Source: Moraxellaceae bacterium
GTDB lineage: Bacteria > Pseudomonadota > Gammaproteobacteria > Pseudomonadales > UBA3067
Direction of reading: 5' to 3'
NCBI GenBank assembly: GCA_002401525.1
Contig: NVTH01000211.1
Coordinates: 1-13,125 of the forward strand
DNA length: 13,125 bases
The position numbers and the translations under genes were made by a program. Positions within the stretch are counted from its first letter, which is position 1. Every line of letters starts with the position of its first letter. Shown one piece after another: positions 1-6,931 of this stretch. The notes beneath the pieces were generated by a model, which was given only the letters and a program-made list of their open reading frames with translations, was not told the DNA's origin and ran no database searches.

Positions 1-1479
1 GCTTTACCCATTGATACCATGAATACCGAATACTTAGTGACGGATTATAATCCGGCATTCTTCGGCTCTCAATTTACTGTGTACGCGGCCTTCGATAATA
101 CCACCGTTACCATCACTCCCACGACTGATTTAGTGGGGCGGGCTGCAGGGGTTCCTTTTGACGTTGTCTTGGATCGGGGGGAAGGCTATTACGGCCGTGG
201 AGTATCGACTTTAATCACTAACACATTAACTGGAACGGAAATTGTTTCCGACCTTCCTGTTGGGTTGGTCAACGGGAATGGCTGTACTCAAGTACCGCTT
301 GGAACAACGGCTTGTGACCATATATTTGAAGTGGCGCAGCCTGTGCAATCTTGGGGTATGAGCGCGTTAGTCGGTGGCCTGCCTAACCGAACCGATGGCA
401 GCATCTATCGCATTGTAGCCTCTGAAGACGCCACGACGGTATTGCAGGATAATGTAGCCATTGGTGTTATCAACCGTGGTGAATTTATTGAGACCCCCAT
501 ATTACCCGGAGATCATTTGTTTTCTGCAGACAATCCAATCTATGTAATTCAGTTTATGACTGGGTTGAATGCTTCTGGGGCGGTGCTTGGCGATCCTGCA
601 ATGGGGAATATGACGCCTGCAGAGCAATATTTATCTGATTATACGTTCTCCACGGTGGGGGGTAGTCAGTTTGTAGAAAATTACGTCACCATCGTGGCTG
701 AAGACGCTGACGTCGCAACCCTTACATTGGATGGTTCAGTGGTTGGTGCGGGATTGTTTAGTCCGATTGGTGTTAGTGGCTTTTCGGTCGCTCGTCTGCT
801 TTTAAGCAGCGGTACTCATACCACTTCTTCTTTGGGGGTACATGGCATTACTGTTGAAGGGTATAACTCCTTCGATTCTTATATTTATCCTGGTGGCGCT
901 TTATTTCAGTTTATTAATCCTGTGGGTGACGCAAATGCTCCTATTTGCGAGGGCCTTGTCATGGCCGGAGCACCGCCTTCCTTTACAGGATCTGGAGAAG
1001 ATAGTCGACCCTCCGAAGATGTTAATGATAATGGCGTTTTGGATCCTGGAGAAGATTTAAATGGCAATGGTAATATTGATGTTGATACAGGAGTATTCTT
1101 TGTGGAATTGATGGCGGGAGCGAGTAACTTATCACTGCTGGTTGATCCATTTATTCCTGGAGATGACCTGGTTAATTATTCAGTTGAATTAATCGATCCT
1201 AATGCCTCCGGGACAGGGACTGTTATTGTTACCGATGGTGCGGGTAATATTTGTGAGCAACCGGTAGATTTGATTGTTGACGCCGTACCATTAGTTTGTG
1301 ATGTGGATGTTGATGGCGATGTTGATCGCGTTGATGTAGGTTTAATCTTTGCTGCACGAAATCAACCTGCGACAGGCCCTAATGATCCCAGAGATTCAGA
1401 CGGTGATGGCGTAATTACGGTGCTTGATGGACGTTTGTGTGTGCAGGAATGTACACTTGCAAGTTGCGCGGTAGAATAA
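1..1479 (+). CDS. Secreted IgGFc-binding-like protein with C-terminal dockerin-like tail (5' partial)
   Basis: The frame is open from base 1, and the codons before the first ATG (position 19) read ALPIDT, which fits the usual run into a conserved TEY segment of IgGFc-binding-type domains. The true start is therefore probably upstream of the window. Numbering from that ATG, residues 1 to about 300 are a beta-rich IgGFc-binding-like domain. Around residues 333-354 is an Asp/Asn-rich stretch (DVNDNG, DLNGNG) typical of calcium-binding loops. Residues 427-486 form a dockerin-like module: a first loop DVDVDGDVD with VDVGLIFAARN, then a second loop DSDGDGVITVLDGRLC, bordered by Cys at 427, 474, 478 and 483. 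Known families imply a secreted surface or adhesive role with Ca-stabilised folding. The next gene encodes a cohesin-like PEP-CTERM protein, a possible partner. Ligand and exact function are unknown. Confidence 0.85.
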   Translation, partial: ALPIDTMNTEYLVTDYNPAFFGSQFTVYAAFDNTTVTITPTTDLVGRAAGVPFDVVLDRGEGYYGRGVSTLITNTLTGTEIVSDLPVGLVNGNGCTQVPLGTTACDHIFEVAQPVQSWGMSALVGGLPNRTDGSIYRIVASEDATTVLQDNVAIGVINRGEFIETPILPGDHLFSADNPIYVIQFMTGLNASGAVLGDPAMGNMTPAEQYLSDYTFSTVGGSQFVENYVTIVAEDADVATLTLDGSVVGAGLFSPIGVSGFSVARLLLSSGTHTTSSLGVHGITVEGYNSFDSYIYPGGALFQFINPVGDANAPICEGLVMAGAPPSFTGSGEDSRPSEDVNDNGVLDPGEDLNGNGNIDVDTGVFFVELMAGASNLSLLVDPFIPGDDLVNYSVELIDPNASGTGTVIVTDGAGNICEQPVDLIVDAVPLVCDVDVDGDVDRVDVGLIFAARNQPATGPNDPRDSDGDGVITVLDGRLCVQECTLASCAVE

Positions 1480-1494
1480 AGTCCATAATTAGAT

Positions 1495-1521
1495 CTGCGC
1501 TGAGATCAATGATCGGCGCAG
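1495..1521. other. Intergenic hairpin after the IgGFc-binding-like gene
   Basis: CTGCGC (1495-1500) pairs with GCGCAG (1516-1521), and the inner arms GATC/GATC pair around an AAT loop with small bulges. No clean T-run follows, so this is not a convincing intrinsic terminator. It may be an attenuating or mRNA-stabilising structure between two genes that could be co-transcribed. Confidence 0.4.
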
Positions 1522-1602
1522 GTGTTTAGATCATTTGCCGCTAGGGTGAATAATTTAAATGGGATTACCTGCAAAATTATTTTTTAATAGGAGTGGTTTG
1601 TT

Positions 1603-2202
1603 ATGAAACAATTGATTTTTCGACTGATGTTGTGTGCTGTTACTTTCGGTGTTTTCGCTCAAAATGCGTCGGCTGTGCCGATGCTTACTTTTGCTCCGTT
1701 GGACCAGTCTGTGGAGTTAGGCGATCAGGTTAGTGTGGATGTCATTGTGACTGGCTTGAGTAGTGAATTTGTGGGCGACTTTGACTTTTTTGTAGAGTGG
1801 GATGCTGGTCTACTGTCTTTAGACAGTTTGATTTTTGGGGATGCTTTGGATGATGGGCTAGGGTTTTCATTCCAAGACGTAGATAGCGGTACGATGGGTA
1901 CGGTTAATGCGGCAGAGCTTGCTTTTGGTGGGTTATTTAACCAAGACGGGTTTTCCGATATCACCCTGTTTACCCTAACGTTTGATACGCTTGCGCTGGG
2001 TGTCAGTGCGCTCGACTTTCTAGGTAATATAGGCGGCGACTCTAGTTTAGCGCTGGGGGATGGGTTCGGTGGATCGTACCTAAGTGGTTTTGATGAGGGC
2101 AGCATTACTATTACTGCCAATGTACCTGAGCCAGGCCAAATGGCATTATTTGCAATAGGCTTAATTGGATTGGGGTTCGCACGCAGAAGGGCAGATGCTT
2201 AG
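1603..2202 (+). CDS. PEP-CTERM sorted protein with cohesin-like domain
   Basis: This is a 199-residue exported protein. Residues 1-24 are a Sec signal peptide ending NASA. Residues about 27-172 form a cohesin-like beta domain: it opens with the phrase SVELGDQVSVDVIVTGL and continues with FDFFVEWDAGLLSL and a TLFTLTFDTL strand. The C-terminus is a textbook PEP-CTERM signal: VPEP at 174-177, a hydrophobic helix at about 180-192, then RRR. The family role is export followed by recognition and processing by an exosortase, usually into a surface or biofilm matrix. The start is supported by TAGGAG a few bases upstream of the ATG. It follows, 123 bp downstream, a protein with a dockerin-like tail, suggesting but not proving a cohesin-dockerin partnership. 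No exosortase is in the window. Confidence 0.9.
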   Translation: MKQLIFRLMLCAVTFGVFAQNASAVPMLTFAPLDQSVELGDQVSVDVIVTGLSSEFVGDFDFFVEWDAGLLSLDSLIFGDALDDGLGFSFQDVDSGTMGTVNAAELAFGGLFNQDGFSDITLFTLTFDTLALGVSALDFLGNIGGDSSLALGDGFGGSYLSGFDEGSITITANVPEPGQMALFAIGLIGLGFARRRADA

Positions 2203-2470
2203 GCATTTGAGTCTGTTTTAGTTGCTGTCTGAAGTCTACCGACTTAAATCGGTAGGGGCAGGCAATGGACCCTGGAGGCCTGGAAAGGCATTCAGGGTCA
2301 TTGGATAATGATTCGTAATTTCCATGGTCTCCATTACACGTATTTCAAAAATTTATTATTGTTTATCGTTTCTGGATCGTTGGAATTTACTGCGATAGAT
2401 TCTATTCCCTCGACTTTCGCTAAAAAGAAAAAAAGTAGGCCGCCAAGCTAAGCAAGATCATCTATAGTTA
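2203..2470. other. Intergenic region with two hairpins
   Basis: There is no gene here. CTACCGA (2236-2242) pairs perfectly with TCGGTAG (2249-2255) around a six-base loop. Directly after it, CAATGGACCCTG (2263-2274) pairs with CAGGGTCATTG (2293-2303) with one bulged base. Neither is followed by a T-run. The pair may be the transcript end of the PEP-CTERM gene or REP-like structures. The rest is AT-rich leader DNA of the response regulator, in which I could not fix a promoter. Confidence 0.45.
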
Positions 2471-2515
2471 ACCATGAACCATGAACCATGAACCATGAAC
2501 CATGAACCATGAACC
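2471..2515. repeat. Heptanucleotide tandem repeat, six copies
   Basis: The unit ACCATGA is repeated six times without a mismatch (2471-2512) and followed by ACC, ending ten bases before the response regulator start. Each unit contains an ATG overlapped by TGA. Because 7 is not a multiple of 3, all three frames close inside the array. It therefore cannot act as an in-frame coding switch, but a change in copy number would alter promoter or leader spacing. Confidence 0.9.
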
Positions 2516-2524
2516 CGCAACAAG

Positions 2525-3757
2525 GTGGCTATTGAAGTGTCCTCGCCCGCTAAAATTCTAACCATCGATGACGACAGATTTATTCAAAAAGTCGTTAGCC
2601 GTGCACTTGAACCGGGTGGTTTCATTACCCAAGTAGCCAGTAATGGTGAAGATGGCATTTCCCGCGCATTGGAGGATAAACCAGACATTATTTTGCTCGA
2701 TGTGGAAATGCCCGGCATTAACGGTTATGAAGTTTGCACGCGTTTACGAGAAATGCCAGACATGAAAGACGTTGCTATTGTCTTTTTATCTTCTCATGGT
2801 TCCCTCAGAGAGCGCCTACAGGGCTACGAAGTAGGTGCAGATGACTACCTGGTAAAACCGTTTGAAGCAGAGCACTTATTGGCCCGTGTTAAGGTTTTGG
2901 GTAAATACCAGGAGGAACGCAAAGAACTACAATCACAGTACCAATTAGCGCGGAAAACCGCTCTCATCTCAATGACTGGTAGCAGCGAACTCGCCCTGGT
3001 GCTCCAGTTCACTCAAAAAAGTATCAGCCATACAACCATCGACGAAACTATTGAGAGCCTGCTAAATACAATTGACGAACTCTCGCTGGACTGTTGTATA
3101 CGAGTAGATGCTGATTCAGGGACGTTATGGTTTGCCTCCAGCGGAACCATTAGCCCTTTGGAAAAAGAGTTGGTAGAAACCAGTGAGCAAGGTCATCGAT
3201 TTATGGATTTTGGTTGTCGGACGGTGGTTTATTTTTCCAATTTAAAGCTGCTGGTTAGAAATATGCCGATCGACGACCTGGAGCATTATGGGCGTATAAA
3301 GGACATGTTGCCCGTACTGATGTCAGCAGCAAGTATTAGAATTAGCACTCTTAGTACCTACAAAGCCTTAGTAGATGAAAGTGAGGGACTTAAACGCTCG
3401 TTCCAAGGGATACGCAAAAACCTTTATGACCTTGCCTCCACCATTGTTGAAAACAGACAACGTAGCCGTGACTATATGGCTGCCACAGTAAGCGACATTA
3501 ACATGGAGTTAATGCATATGGGGTTGGAGTCTGAGCAAGAATCCTATTTGTTAAATAAAATTGAAAGCTCCATCATGAAAACCATGAACGAAATGGACGT
3601 AGGCGAACAGCTCCGTACAACCTTTACCTTTATCCTGGAAAGGCTTGACGATTCCACGAAAACCCACGGTGATTTATTAGACGCTTTTATTGAAGTTCAA
3701 ACCGCCTACGATTCGGAGCAGACGCAGGAGATTGAAGGCAGTGTTGAAATTTTTTAA
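2525..3757 (+). CDS. Response regulator: receiver domain plus unrecognised helical output region
   Basis: The protein has 410 residues and a GTG start. The start is forced: the in-frame stop TGA at 2510-2512 lies just upstream, and no other start codon falls between. No strong Shine-Dalgarno is visible. Residues 9-125 are a canonical CheY-like receiver: acidic pocket D15-D17, phospho-acceptor D59 in LLDVEMPG, S89 in the Thr/Ser switch position, and K111 in LVKPF. Residues about 130-410 show no DNA-binding, GGDEF, EAL or HD motif that I recognise. They look mixed then mainly helical, with a long helical stretch over about 280-385 (for example SEGLKRSFQGIRKNL). It probably signals through protein-protein contact. 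No sensor kinase is adjacent, so its input is unknown. Confidence 0.9.
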   Translation: MAIEVSSPAKILTIDDDRFIQKVVSRALEPGGFITQVASNGEDGISRALEDKPDIILLDVEMPGINGYEVCTRLREMPDMKDVAIVFLSSHGSLRERLQGYEVGADDYLVKPFEAEHLLARVKVLGKYQEERKELQSQYQLARKTALISMTGSSELALVLQFTQKSISHTTIDETIESLLNTIDELSLDCCIRVDADSGTLWFASSGTISPLEKELVETSEQGHRFMDFGCRTVVYFSNLKLLVRNMPIDDLEHYGRIKDMLPVLMSAASIRISTLSTYKALVDESEGLKRSFQGIRKNLYDLASTIVENRQRSRDYMAATVSDINMELMHMGLESEQESYLLNKIESSIMKTMNEMDVGEQLRTTFTFILERLDDSTKTHGDLLDAFIEVQTAYDSEQTQEIEGSVEIF

Positions 3758-3799
3758 TTCCTGATTTTTATATTTTTTAGTCGAATTCTGGTTCGAAGA

Positions 3800-3990
3800 A
3801 AGATCGAGCGAATGGATCGAGGACAGGCATCAAAGTAGGCAGGAATCAAACTAAGTAGCTTTTACTAAAGTAGGTCGATATGCTGATCATGAGAACAGTT
3901 ATTGATGTGTTGTATCGTAATCAAAAGGATGTTGATTTGACTCGCCCTCGTTCGAAATTAATCTCGGTTAAGGCGCGCCTGACCTACTAG
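3800..3990 (+). pseudogene. RAYT (REP-associated Y1 transposase) remnant 1: 5' end only
   Basis: This shares its 5' flank and first codons with two other copies in the window: ATCAAAGTA, AGGTCGATAT, then GTTATTGAT, CGTAATCAAAAGGA and GATTTGACTCGC. From ATG 3889 it reads a 33-residue frame containing RNQKDVDLTRPRSKLISVK, the start of the RAYT seen at 10322, but it stops at 3990 before the conserved YYHVISRC segment. The fragment is bounded by 8-bp inverted repeats, AGTAGGTC (3869-3876) and GACCTACT (3981-3988), so it may be a mini-element end rather than a random deletion. It lies on the left of mazEF. Confidence 0.65.
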
Positions 3991-4015
3991 TTTTTCCGAA
4001 AACCTTCTTCTTTTC

Positions 4016-4070
4016 GTATCTACATTGTAGACACTTGCGTTCATTGTGTTAATGTCTACATTGTAGATAC
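4016..4070. promoter_or_regulatory. Twin palindromic operator upstream of mazEF
   Basis: GTATCTACATTGTAGACA (4016-4033) and TGTCTACATTGTAGATAC (4053-4070) are inverted copies of one another with one central mismatch. Each holds the near-palindrome TCTACATTGTAGA. A further half-site ATGTAGA lies at 4075-4081, next to the ribosome binding site. Such arrays bind MazE and MazE-MazF complexes and autorepress the operon in known systems. The promoter probably lies between or across the two sites; I did not assign -35 and -10 boxes. Confidence 0.75.
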
Positions 4071-4090
4071 ATGAATGTAGAGGAGGATAT

Positions 4091-4345
4091 ATGCAACTAG
4101 AGATTCAAAAGTGGGGCAATAGTGCGGCACTTAGACTAAATAAAACCATTTTAAATCAGCTTTCTACAGCCATCGGTGACAAGTTCAGGGTTGAAGTAAA
4201 GGATGGGAGTATTCTATTAACGCCGATAAAAGATCAGCCTGAATATAAGCTTGAAGATCTTCTCGCAACATGCACAGTTAAAAATACTAGGGTGGATGAT
4301 GATAATTGGTTGTCTGACGATCCGGTCGGAAAGGAGATCTGGTAG
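4091..4345 (+). CDS. mazE: MazE-family antitoxin (SpoVT/AbrB fold)
   Basis: The protein has 84 residues. The N-terminal half carries the MazE/AbrB swapped-hairpin signature: QKWGNSAALRLNKTI at 6-20 and then VEVKDGSILLTPI. The acidic C-terminal tail ends DDPVGKEIW, the type of segment that threads along MazF and neutralises it. The strong ribosome binding site GAGGAGG sits a few bases before the ATG. Three bases separate its stop from the mazF start, so the pair is one operon. It should autorepress through the twin operator upstream. Length and residues fit the family well. The module is bordered on both sides by RAYT 5' fragments. Confidence 0.93.
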   Translation: MQLEIQKWGNSAALRLNKTILNQLSTAIGDKFRVEVKDGSILLTPIKDQPEYKLEDLLATCTVKNTRVDDDNWLSDDPVGKEIW

Positions 4346-4348
4346 CGC

Positions 4349-4687
4349 ATGTCAAAGAGATATTCTCCTCGCCGAGGAGACATAGTTTTTACTGATTTTG
4401 ATCCGCCTTCTGGGCACGAACAAGCTATGGAACGTCCAGCGTTAGTACTTTCTCCGGAAGTATTTAATAAAAAAATTAAAATGGCTTTAATGGCCCCGAT
4501 TACGTCAAAAATTAAAGGCCACGGTTTCGAAGTGTTGCTTAGTGATGATACAAAAACCTTTGGAGCCGTTTTGTGTCATCAAATAAAAATGATGGATTTT
4601 AATTCCAGAGGAATCAAATTTATTGAGCGGACGTCAGATAAAACTGTTAATGATGTGCTAGCCAAAGTGCGATTGCTGGTGACTTGA
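4349..4687 (+). CDS. mazF: MazF-family endoribonuclease toxin
   Basis: The protein has 112 residues, the usual MazF/PemK length. It shows RGDI (9-12), GHEQ (22-25), RPALVLSPEVFN (29-40) and APITSK (49-54). Arg29 and Thr52 fall at the same numbers as the catalytic Arg29 and Thr52 of E. coli MazF, so it is expected to be an active sequence-specific, ribosome-independent mRNA interferase. AAGGAG precedes the ATG inside the end of mazE. It could equally be named ChpB or PemK; only cleavage specificity would separate these. The frame is undamaged, in contrast to much of the neighbouring DNA. Confidence 0.93.
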   Translation: MSKRYSPRRGDIVFTDFDPPSGHEQAMERPALVLSPEVFNKKIKMALMAPITSKIKGHGFEVLLSDDTKTFGAVLCHQIKMMDFNSRGIKFIERTSDKTVNDVLAKVRLLVT

Positions 4688-4714
4688 ATGAAAAAATGTA
4701 GAATATTAAATATA

Positions 4715-5276
4715 AGTCGAGCGAAGATAGGCATCGACATAGGTAACCTTTTACAAATGCTACCTTCAAGGGCGTGGTCTTTTTTTAGGTAGGTCGATAT
4801 GCTGACCCTAAGAACAGTTATTGATAGTGTTGTATCGTAATCAAAAGGAAGTTGATTTGACTCGCATACCGTGAACTCCAGATTTTCGCCTACAGCGTAA
4901 TGTCCCATCATATCCATCTTGTAATTAAGCTCTGTCCTCAGGAGATCGAAGAACTCAGTAATTCAGAAGTGTTAGAGCGATGGGCCTCTTTATTTAAAGG
5001 CCGCCTTTAGTTCAGCGATGGCAAGCGGGGAAGTGTTGGAGCCGGCTGAGAGTGAGGCTGTATTGGGTTTGGAGTCTGCCATCGAGGAAGCAATCGCTGA
5101 GCAGAATTATTCGTCCAGATAAGCGCGGCGCTATCTCTATCAGTCTTCCGACGATACTACAGCGAATAGAAATTGACTTCAGTACGTGGCTAAAAAATAG
5201 TGCCCAATTTGAAGCGGTATACCATGAGAAATTCGCCAAACGGCGGTCTCGTCGTCATTTAGCGCGGGCTGGGTAA
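4715..5276 (+). pseudogene. RAYT remnant 2: internally deleted Y1 transposase
   Basis: The 5' flank and first codons match remnant 1 (AGGTCGATATGCTGA at 4791, then GTTATTGAT and CGTAATCAAAAGG). At about 4865 the frame jumps to the catalytic region: FAYSVMSHHIHLVIK at 4885-4929, with the HUH-type HIH at 4909-4917, then SEVLERWASLFKGRL and a stop at 5010. Another frame continues with VLEPAESEAVLG. After a further gap, the C-terminal region reads RPDKRGAISISLPTILQRI and ends LARAG at 5276. Order and motifs fit RAYTs (IS200/IS605-like single-strand transposases that act on REP sequences). Missing segments and mixed frames mean it is dead. Confidence 0.8.
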
Positions 5277-5390
5277 AATTAATCGTGTAGAACTGGAATT
5301 ATAAGGCCTGCGCTAGATGCGCAGTGTTGGTCTAGGTAGTTTTGGGGAGGGGCTGAGATCTTTTTAAGGGGGGGCTGTCCCTCTGGTTTT
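5262..5390 (+). repeat. RAYT 3' terminus plus G-rich repeat, copy 1
   Basis: The end codons (ARAG, stop) run into a flank that recurs at 11394 and 12843: GGGTAAAATTAATCG, ATTATAAGGCCTGCGCTAGA, then TTGGTCTAGGTAGT, which matches 13017-13030. Next comes TTTTGGGGAGGGGCTGAG with TCTTTTT, shared with 9120-9146. It closes with a degenerate form of the short unit (GGGGCTGTCCCTCTGG, 5371-5386). Compared with copy 3, the middle of the flank is deleted here. Confidence 0.75.
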
Positions 5391-5691
5391 ACCGAATGTG
5401 CACCGACATTCTACGACAAAATCATCATTGGTGCCTCGCCAGTGCCGGGTTGACCTCATGTGCCAGTCACACGATCTTTTAATAAAATCAACTCTTCTCG
5501 CTAAAAAATCCTGTATATTCCGCTCTCGGTTTCACTGGTTAACTAGGCTAGGGTTAGCTCGAGGCTGCAACTGCAAAGAATGAGGTGATTCAGAACAGTG
5601 TTGACGCCACATGACCGACCATATTTCGTTAAAGCACACGTTAAATGTGTTTCAAGCTATTGTTTTAAAACCGTTAGGTAGCACATATACA
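5391..5691. other. Intergenic region without recognisable gene
   Basis: I see no RNA gene, known repeat or convincing coding region. A 61-codon frame at 5398-5583 has no family resemblance or ribosome binding site. The 27 codons from ATG 5611 to the hydrolase start are in frame with it but do not resemble the family. The stretch probably carries the hydrolase promoter. Confidence 0.4.
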
Positions 5692-6318
5692 ATGTCTGAA
5701 AAAATTAAGTATTTGATCGAAGGGCCTAAGAATCCGAAACAAACCATCATCTTAGCCCACGGTGCAGGGGCGCCAATGGATTCCGACTGGATGAATTCGG
5801 TTGCTGCATACTTAGCCGAAGCGGACATTCGCACCGCCAGATTTGAATTTCCTTATATGGTTGAGCGCAGGGAGACAGGGAAAAAACGCCCGCCCAACCC
5901 CCAAAAGGTATTACTAGGCACGTGGTCCCAAGCAGTGGCTGATTGGAACTGTGAAAACAAACTTTTTCTATCGGGGAAATCTATAGGAGGTCGGATGGCA
6001 AGCTTAATGGCTGACAACGCCAAAGGCGTCGCGGGGGTAATTTGCTTTGGATTTCCGTTCCATGCGCTAGGCAAGCCGACTAATAATCGCATCGACCACC
6101 TTAAAACACTAAAGACTAAAACTCTCATTATTCAAGGTACCCGCGATACCATGGGTACCCAAGAAGAAGTCGCAGAGTATGAGTTATCAGAAGCAGTTCA
6201 GCTGCACTGGTTAGAAGATGGCGATCATTCTTTTAAACCGCGAAAAAAGTCGGGCTTCACCCAGGAGCAGCATATTGAATCAGCTTGCCAGGCTGCCATT
6301 AAATTTATGCGTGGGTAA
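5692..6318 (+). CDS. Alpha/beta hydrolase of the KANL3/Tex30-like family
   Basis: I place the start at ATG 5692, giving 208 residues beginning MSEKIKYLIEGP, because this family starts a few residues before the first strand. An in-frame ATG at 5611 would add 27 residues with no family likeness. Neither start has a clear Shine-Dalgarno. Motifs: oxyanion segment ILAHGAGAPMDS, the conserved FEFPYM and KRPPNP, nucleophile S97 in SGKSIGGRMAS, acid D152 in GTRDTMG, and H179 in DGDHSF, a complete Ser-Asp-His triad. It should be a cytosolic serine hydrolase; the substrate is unknown. The stop codon abuts an antisense relic of a different gene, so this gene probably came to rest here by rearrangement. 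Confidence 0.88.
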   Translation: MSEKIKYLIEGPKNPKQTIILAHGAGAPMDSDWMNSVAAYLAEADIRTARFEFPYMVERRETGKKRPPNPQKVLLGTWSQAVADWNCENKLFLSGKSIGGRMASLMADNAKGVAGVICFGFPFHALGKPTNNRIDHLKTLKTKTLIIQGTRDTMGTQEEVAEYELSEAVQLHWLEDGDHSFKPRKKSGFTQEQHIESACQAAIKFMRG

Positions 6319-6520
6319 CTGAGGCTCCGCACCACCCACAAGGTGTGCTGAAGCGCCTGCGTCCTCCCGTGCCGTATGCAGTACCCGTAGCGGTTCTTGC
6401 CCGGCACAAATAATCACATGATTTACCTCAAGGCAATGTGGTTCACCGTTAAGCATCCCCTGATGACGGAAGTCCTTCAGGCGTAAACGAAAATACTCGA
6501 ATTTCTGTATTAATCGTAGT
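6319..6520 (-). pseudogene. fadH: Relic of the 3' end of 2,4-dienoyl-CoA reductase
   Basis: Read on the minus strand, one frame gives NGEPHCLEVNHVIICAGQEP, then LRVLHTAREDAG and AHLVGGAE. This matches the C-terminal NAD(P)-binding part of FadH-type flavin/iron-sulphur 2,4-dienoyl-CoA reductases, where CAGQEP and HLIGGAD are characteristic. CAGQEP is encoded at 6391-6408 and VGGAE at 6325-6339. Two TGA codons lie upstream near 6525, and past 6318 the frame runs into the hydrolase gene without family resemblance, so only about 65 codons remain. It is a fragment, not a gene. The rest of the stretch to 6652 shows nothing I recognise. Confidence 0.65.
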
Positions 6521-6652
6521 CATCACAGAAGCTAGAAGAAATATGCATCCAAAAATCAACCTACTTTTCCTAAACCCCCGCTTTCTAGAGACGCTCTCCA
6601 TAGCGCATTCCGTTCCGCTTAGTCTGTATTTTTATAATTTATCTTATCGATT

Positions 6653-6931
6653 TTAAACCGGATGAAATTCCGGAGCGTAAACAAAACCACATGCTTTGGC
6701 ATACTTCTTTAAGCTAGCAACCGTCGGGTTGCCTTTGCCAGTCTCCAATCGGCTGACGTTACTTTTTTTAGTACCCATCTTCAGCGCAACTTGGTCTTGG
6801 GTCAAACCCGCCGCTTTTCGCATTTCAAGCAGCTTGCTAATCAGCGCAAACTCATCCTCTAATGCGTCATATTCCTTTTTGACTTCTGGGTTTTGAAGCG
6901 CCCTCTGCTTTAATCCTTTTAAGCTATTCAT
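6653..6931 (-). CDS. XRE-family antitoxin (HigA-like)
   Basis: The protein has 92 residues. An N-terminal helix (KGLKQRALQNPEVKKEYDAL) typical of HigA-type antitoxins is followed by a Cro/CI helix-turn-helix at about 36-66: AAGLTQDQVALKMGTKKSNV and then RLETGKGNPT. It should bind DNA and repress its own operon while neutralising the toxin upstream. AAGGAGG lies seven bases before the ATG. The start overlaps the end of the toxin frame by 8 bases, giving the toxin-first order usual for higBA. The frame is intact although its partner looks shortened. Confidence 0.88.
   Translation of the reverse strand: MNSLKGLKQRALQNPEVKKEYDALEDEFALISKLLEMRKAAGLTQDQVALKMGTKKSNVSRLETGKGNPTVASLKKYAKACGFVYAPEFHPV

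Noticed and set aside
842..1060. Coding frame inside the IgGFc-binding-like gene
   Set aside because: Shadow of the strongly supported overlapping frame, with no ribosome binding site or family.
2236..2303. Intrinsic terminators after the PEP-CTERM gene
   Set aside because: Good hairpins but no following T-run, so recorded only as structures.
2471..2515. Short regular repeats as a CRISPR array
   Set aside because: Units are 7 bp and contiguous with no spacers; this is a simple tandem repeat.
3775..3800. Hairpin TCGAA/TTCGA after the response regulator as a terminator
   Set aside because: Only five pairs and the T-rich stretch precedes rather than follows it.
5398..5583. 61-residue plus-strand frame
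   Set aside because: No ribosome binding site, no family resemblance, and it lies just after repeat debris.
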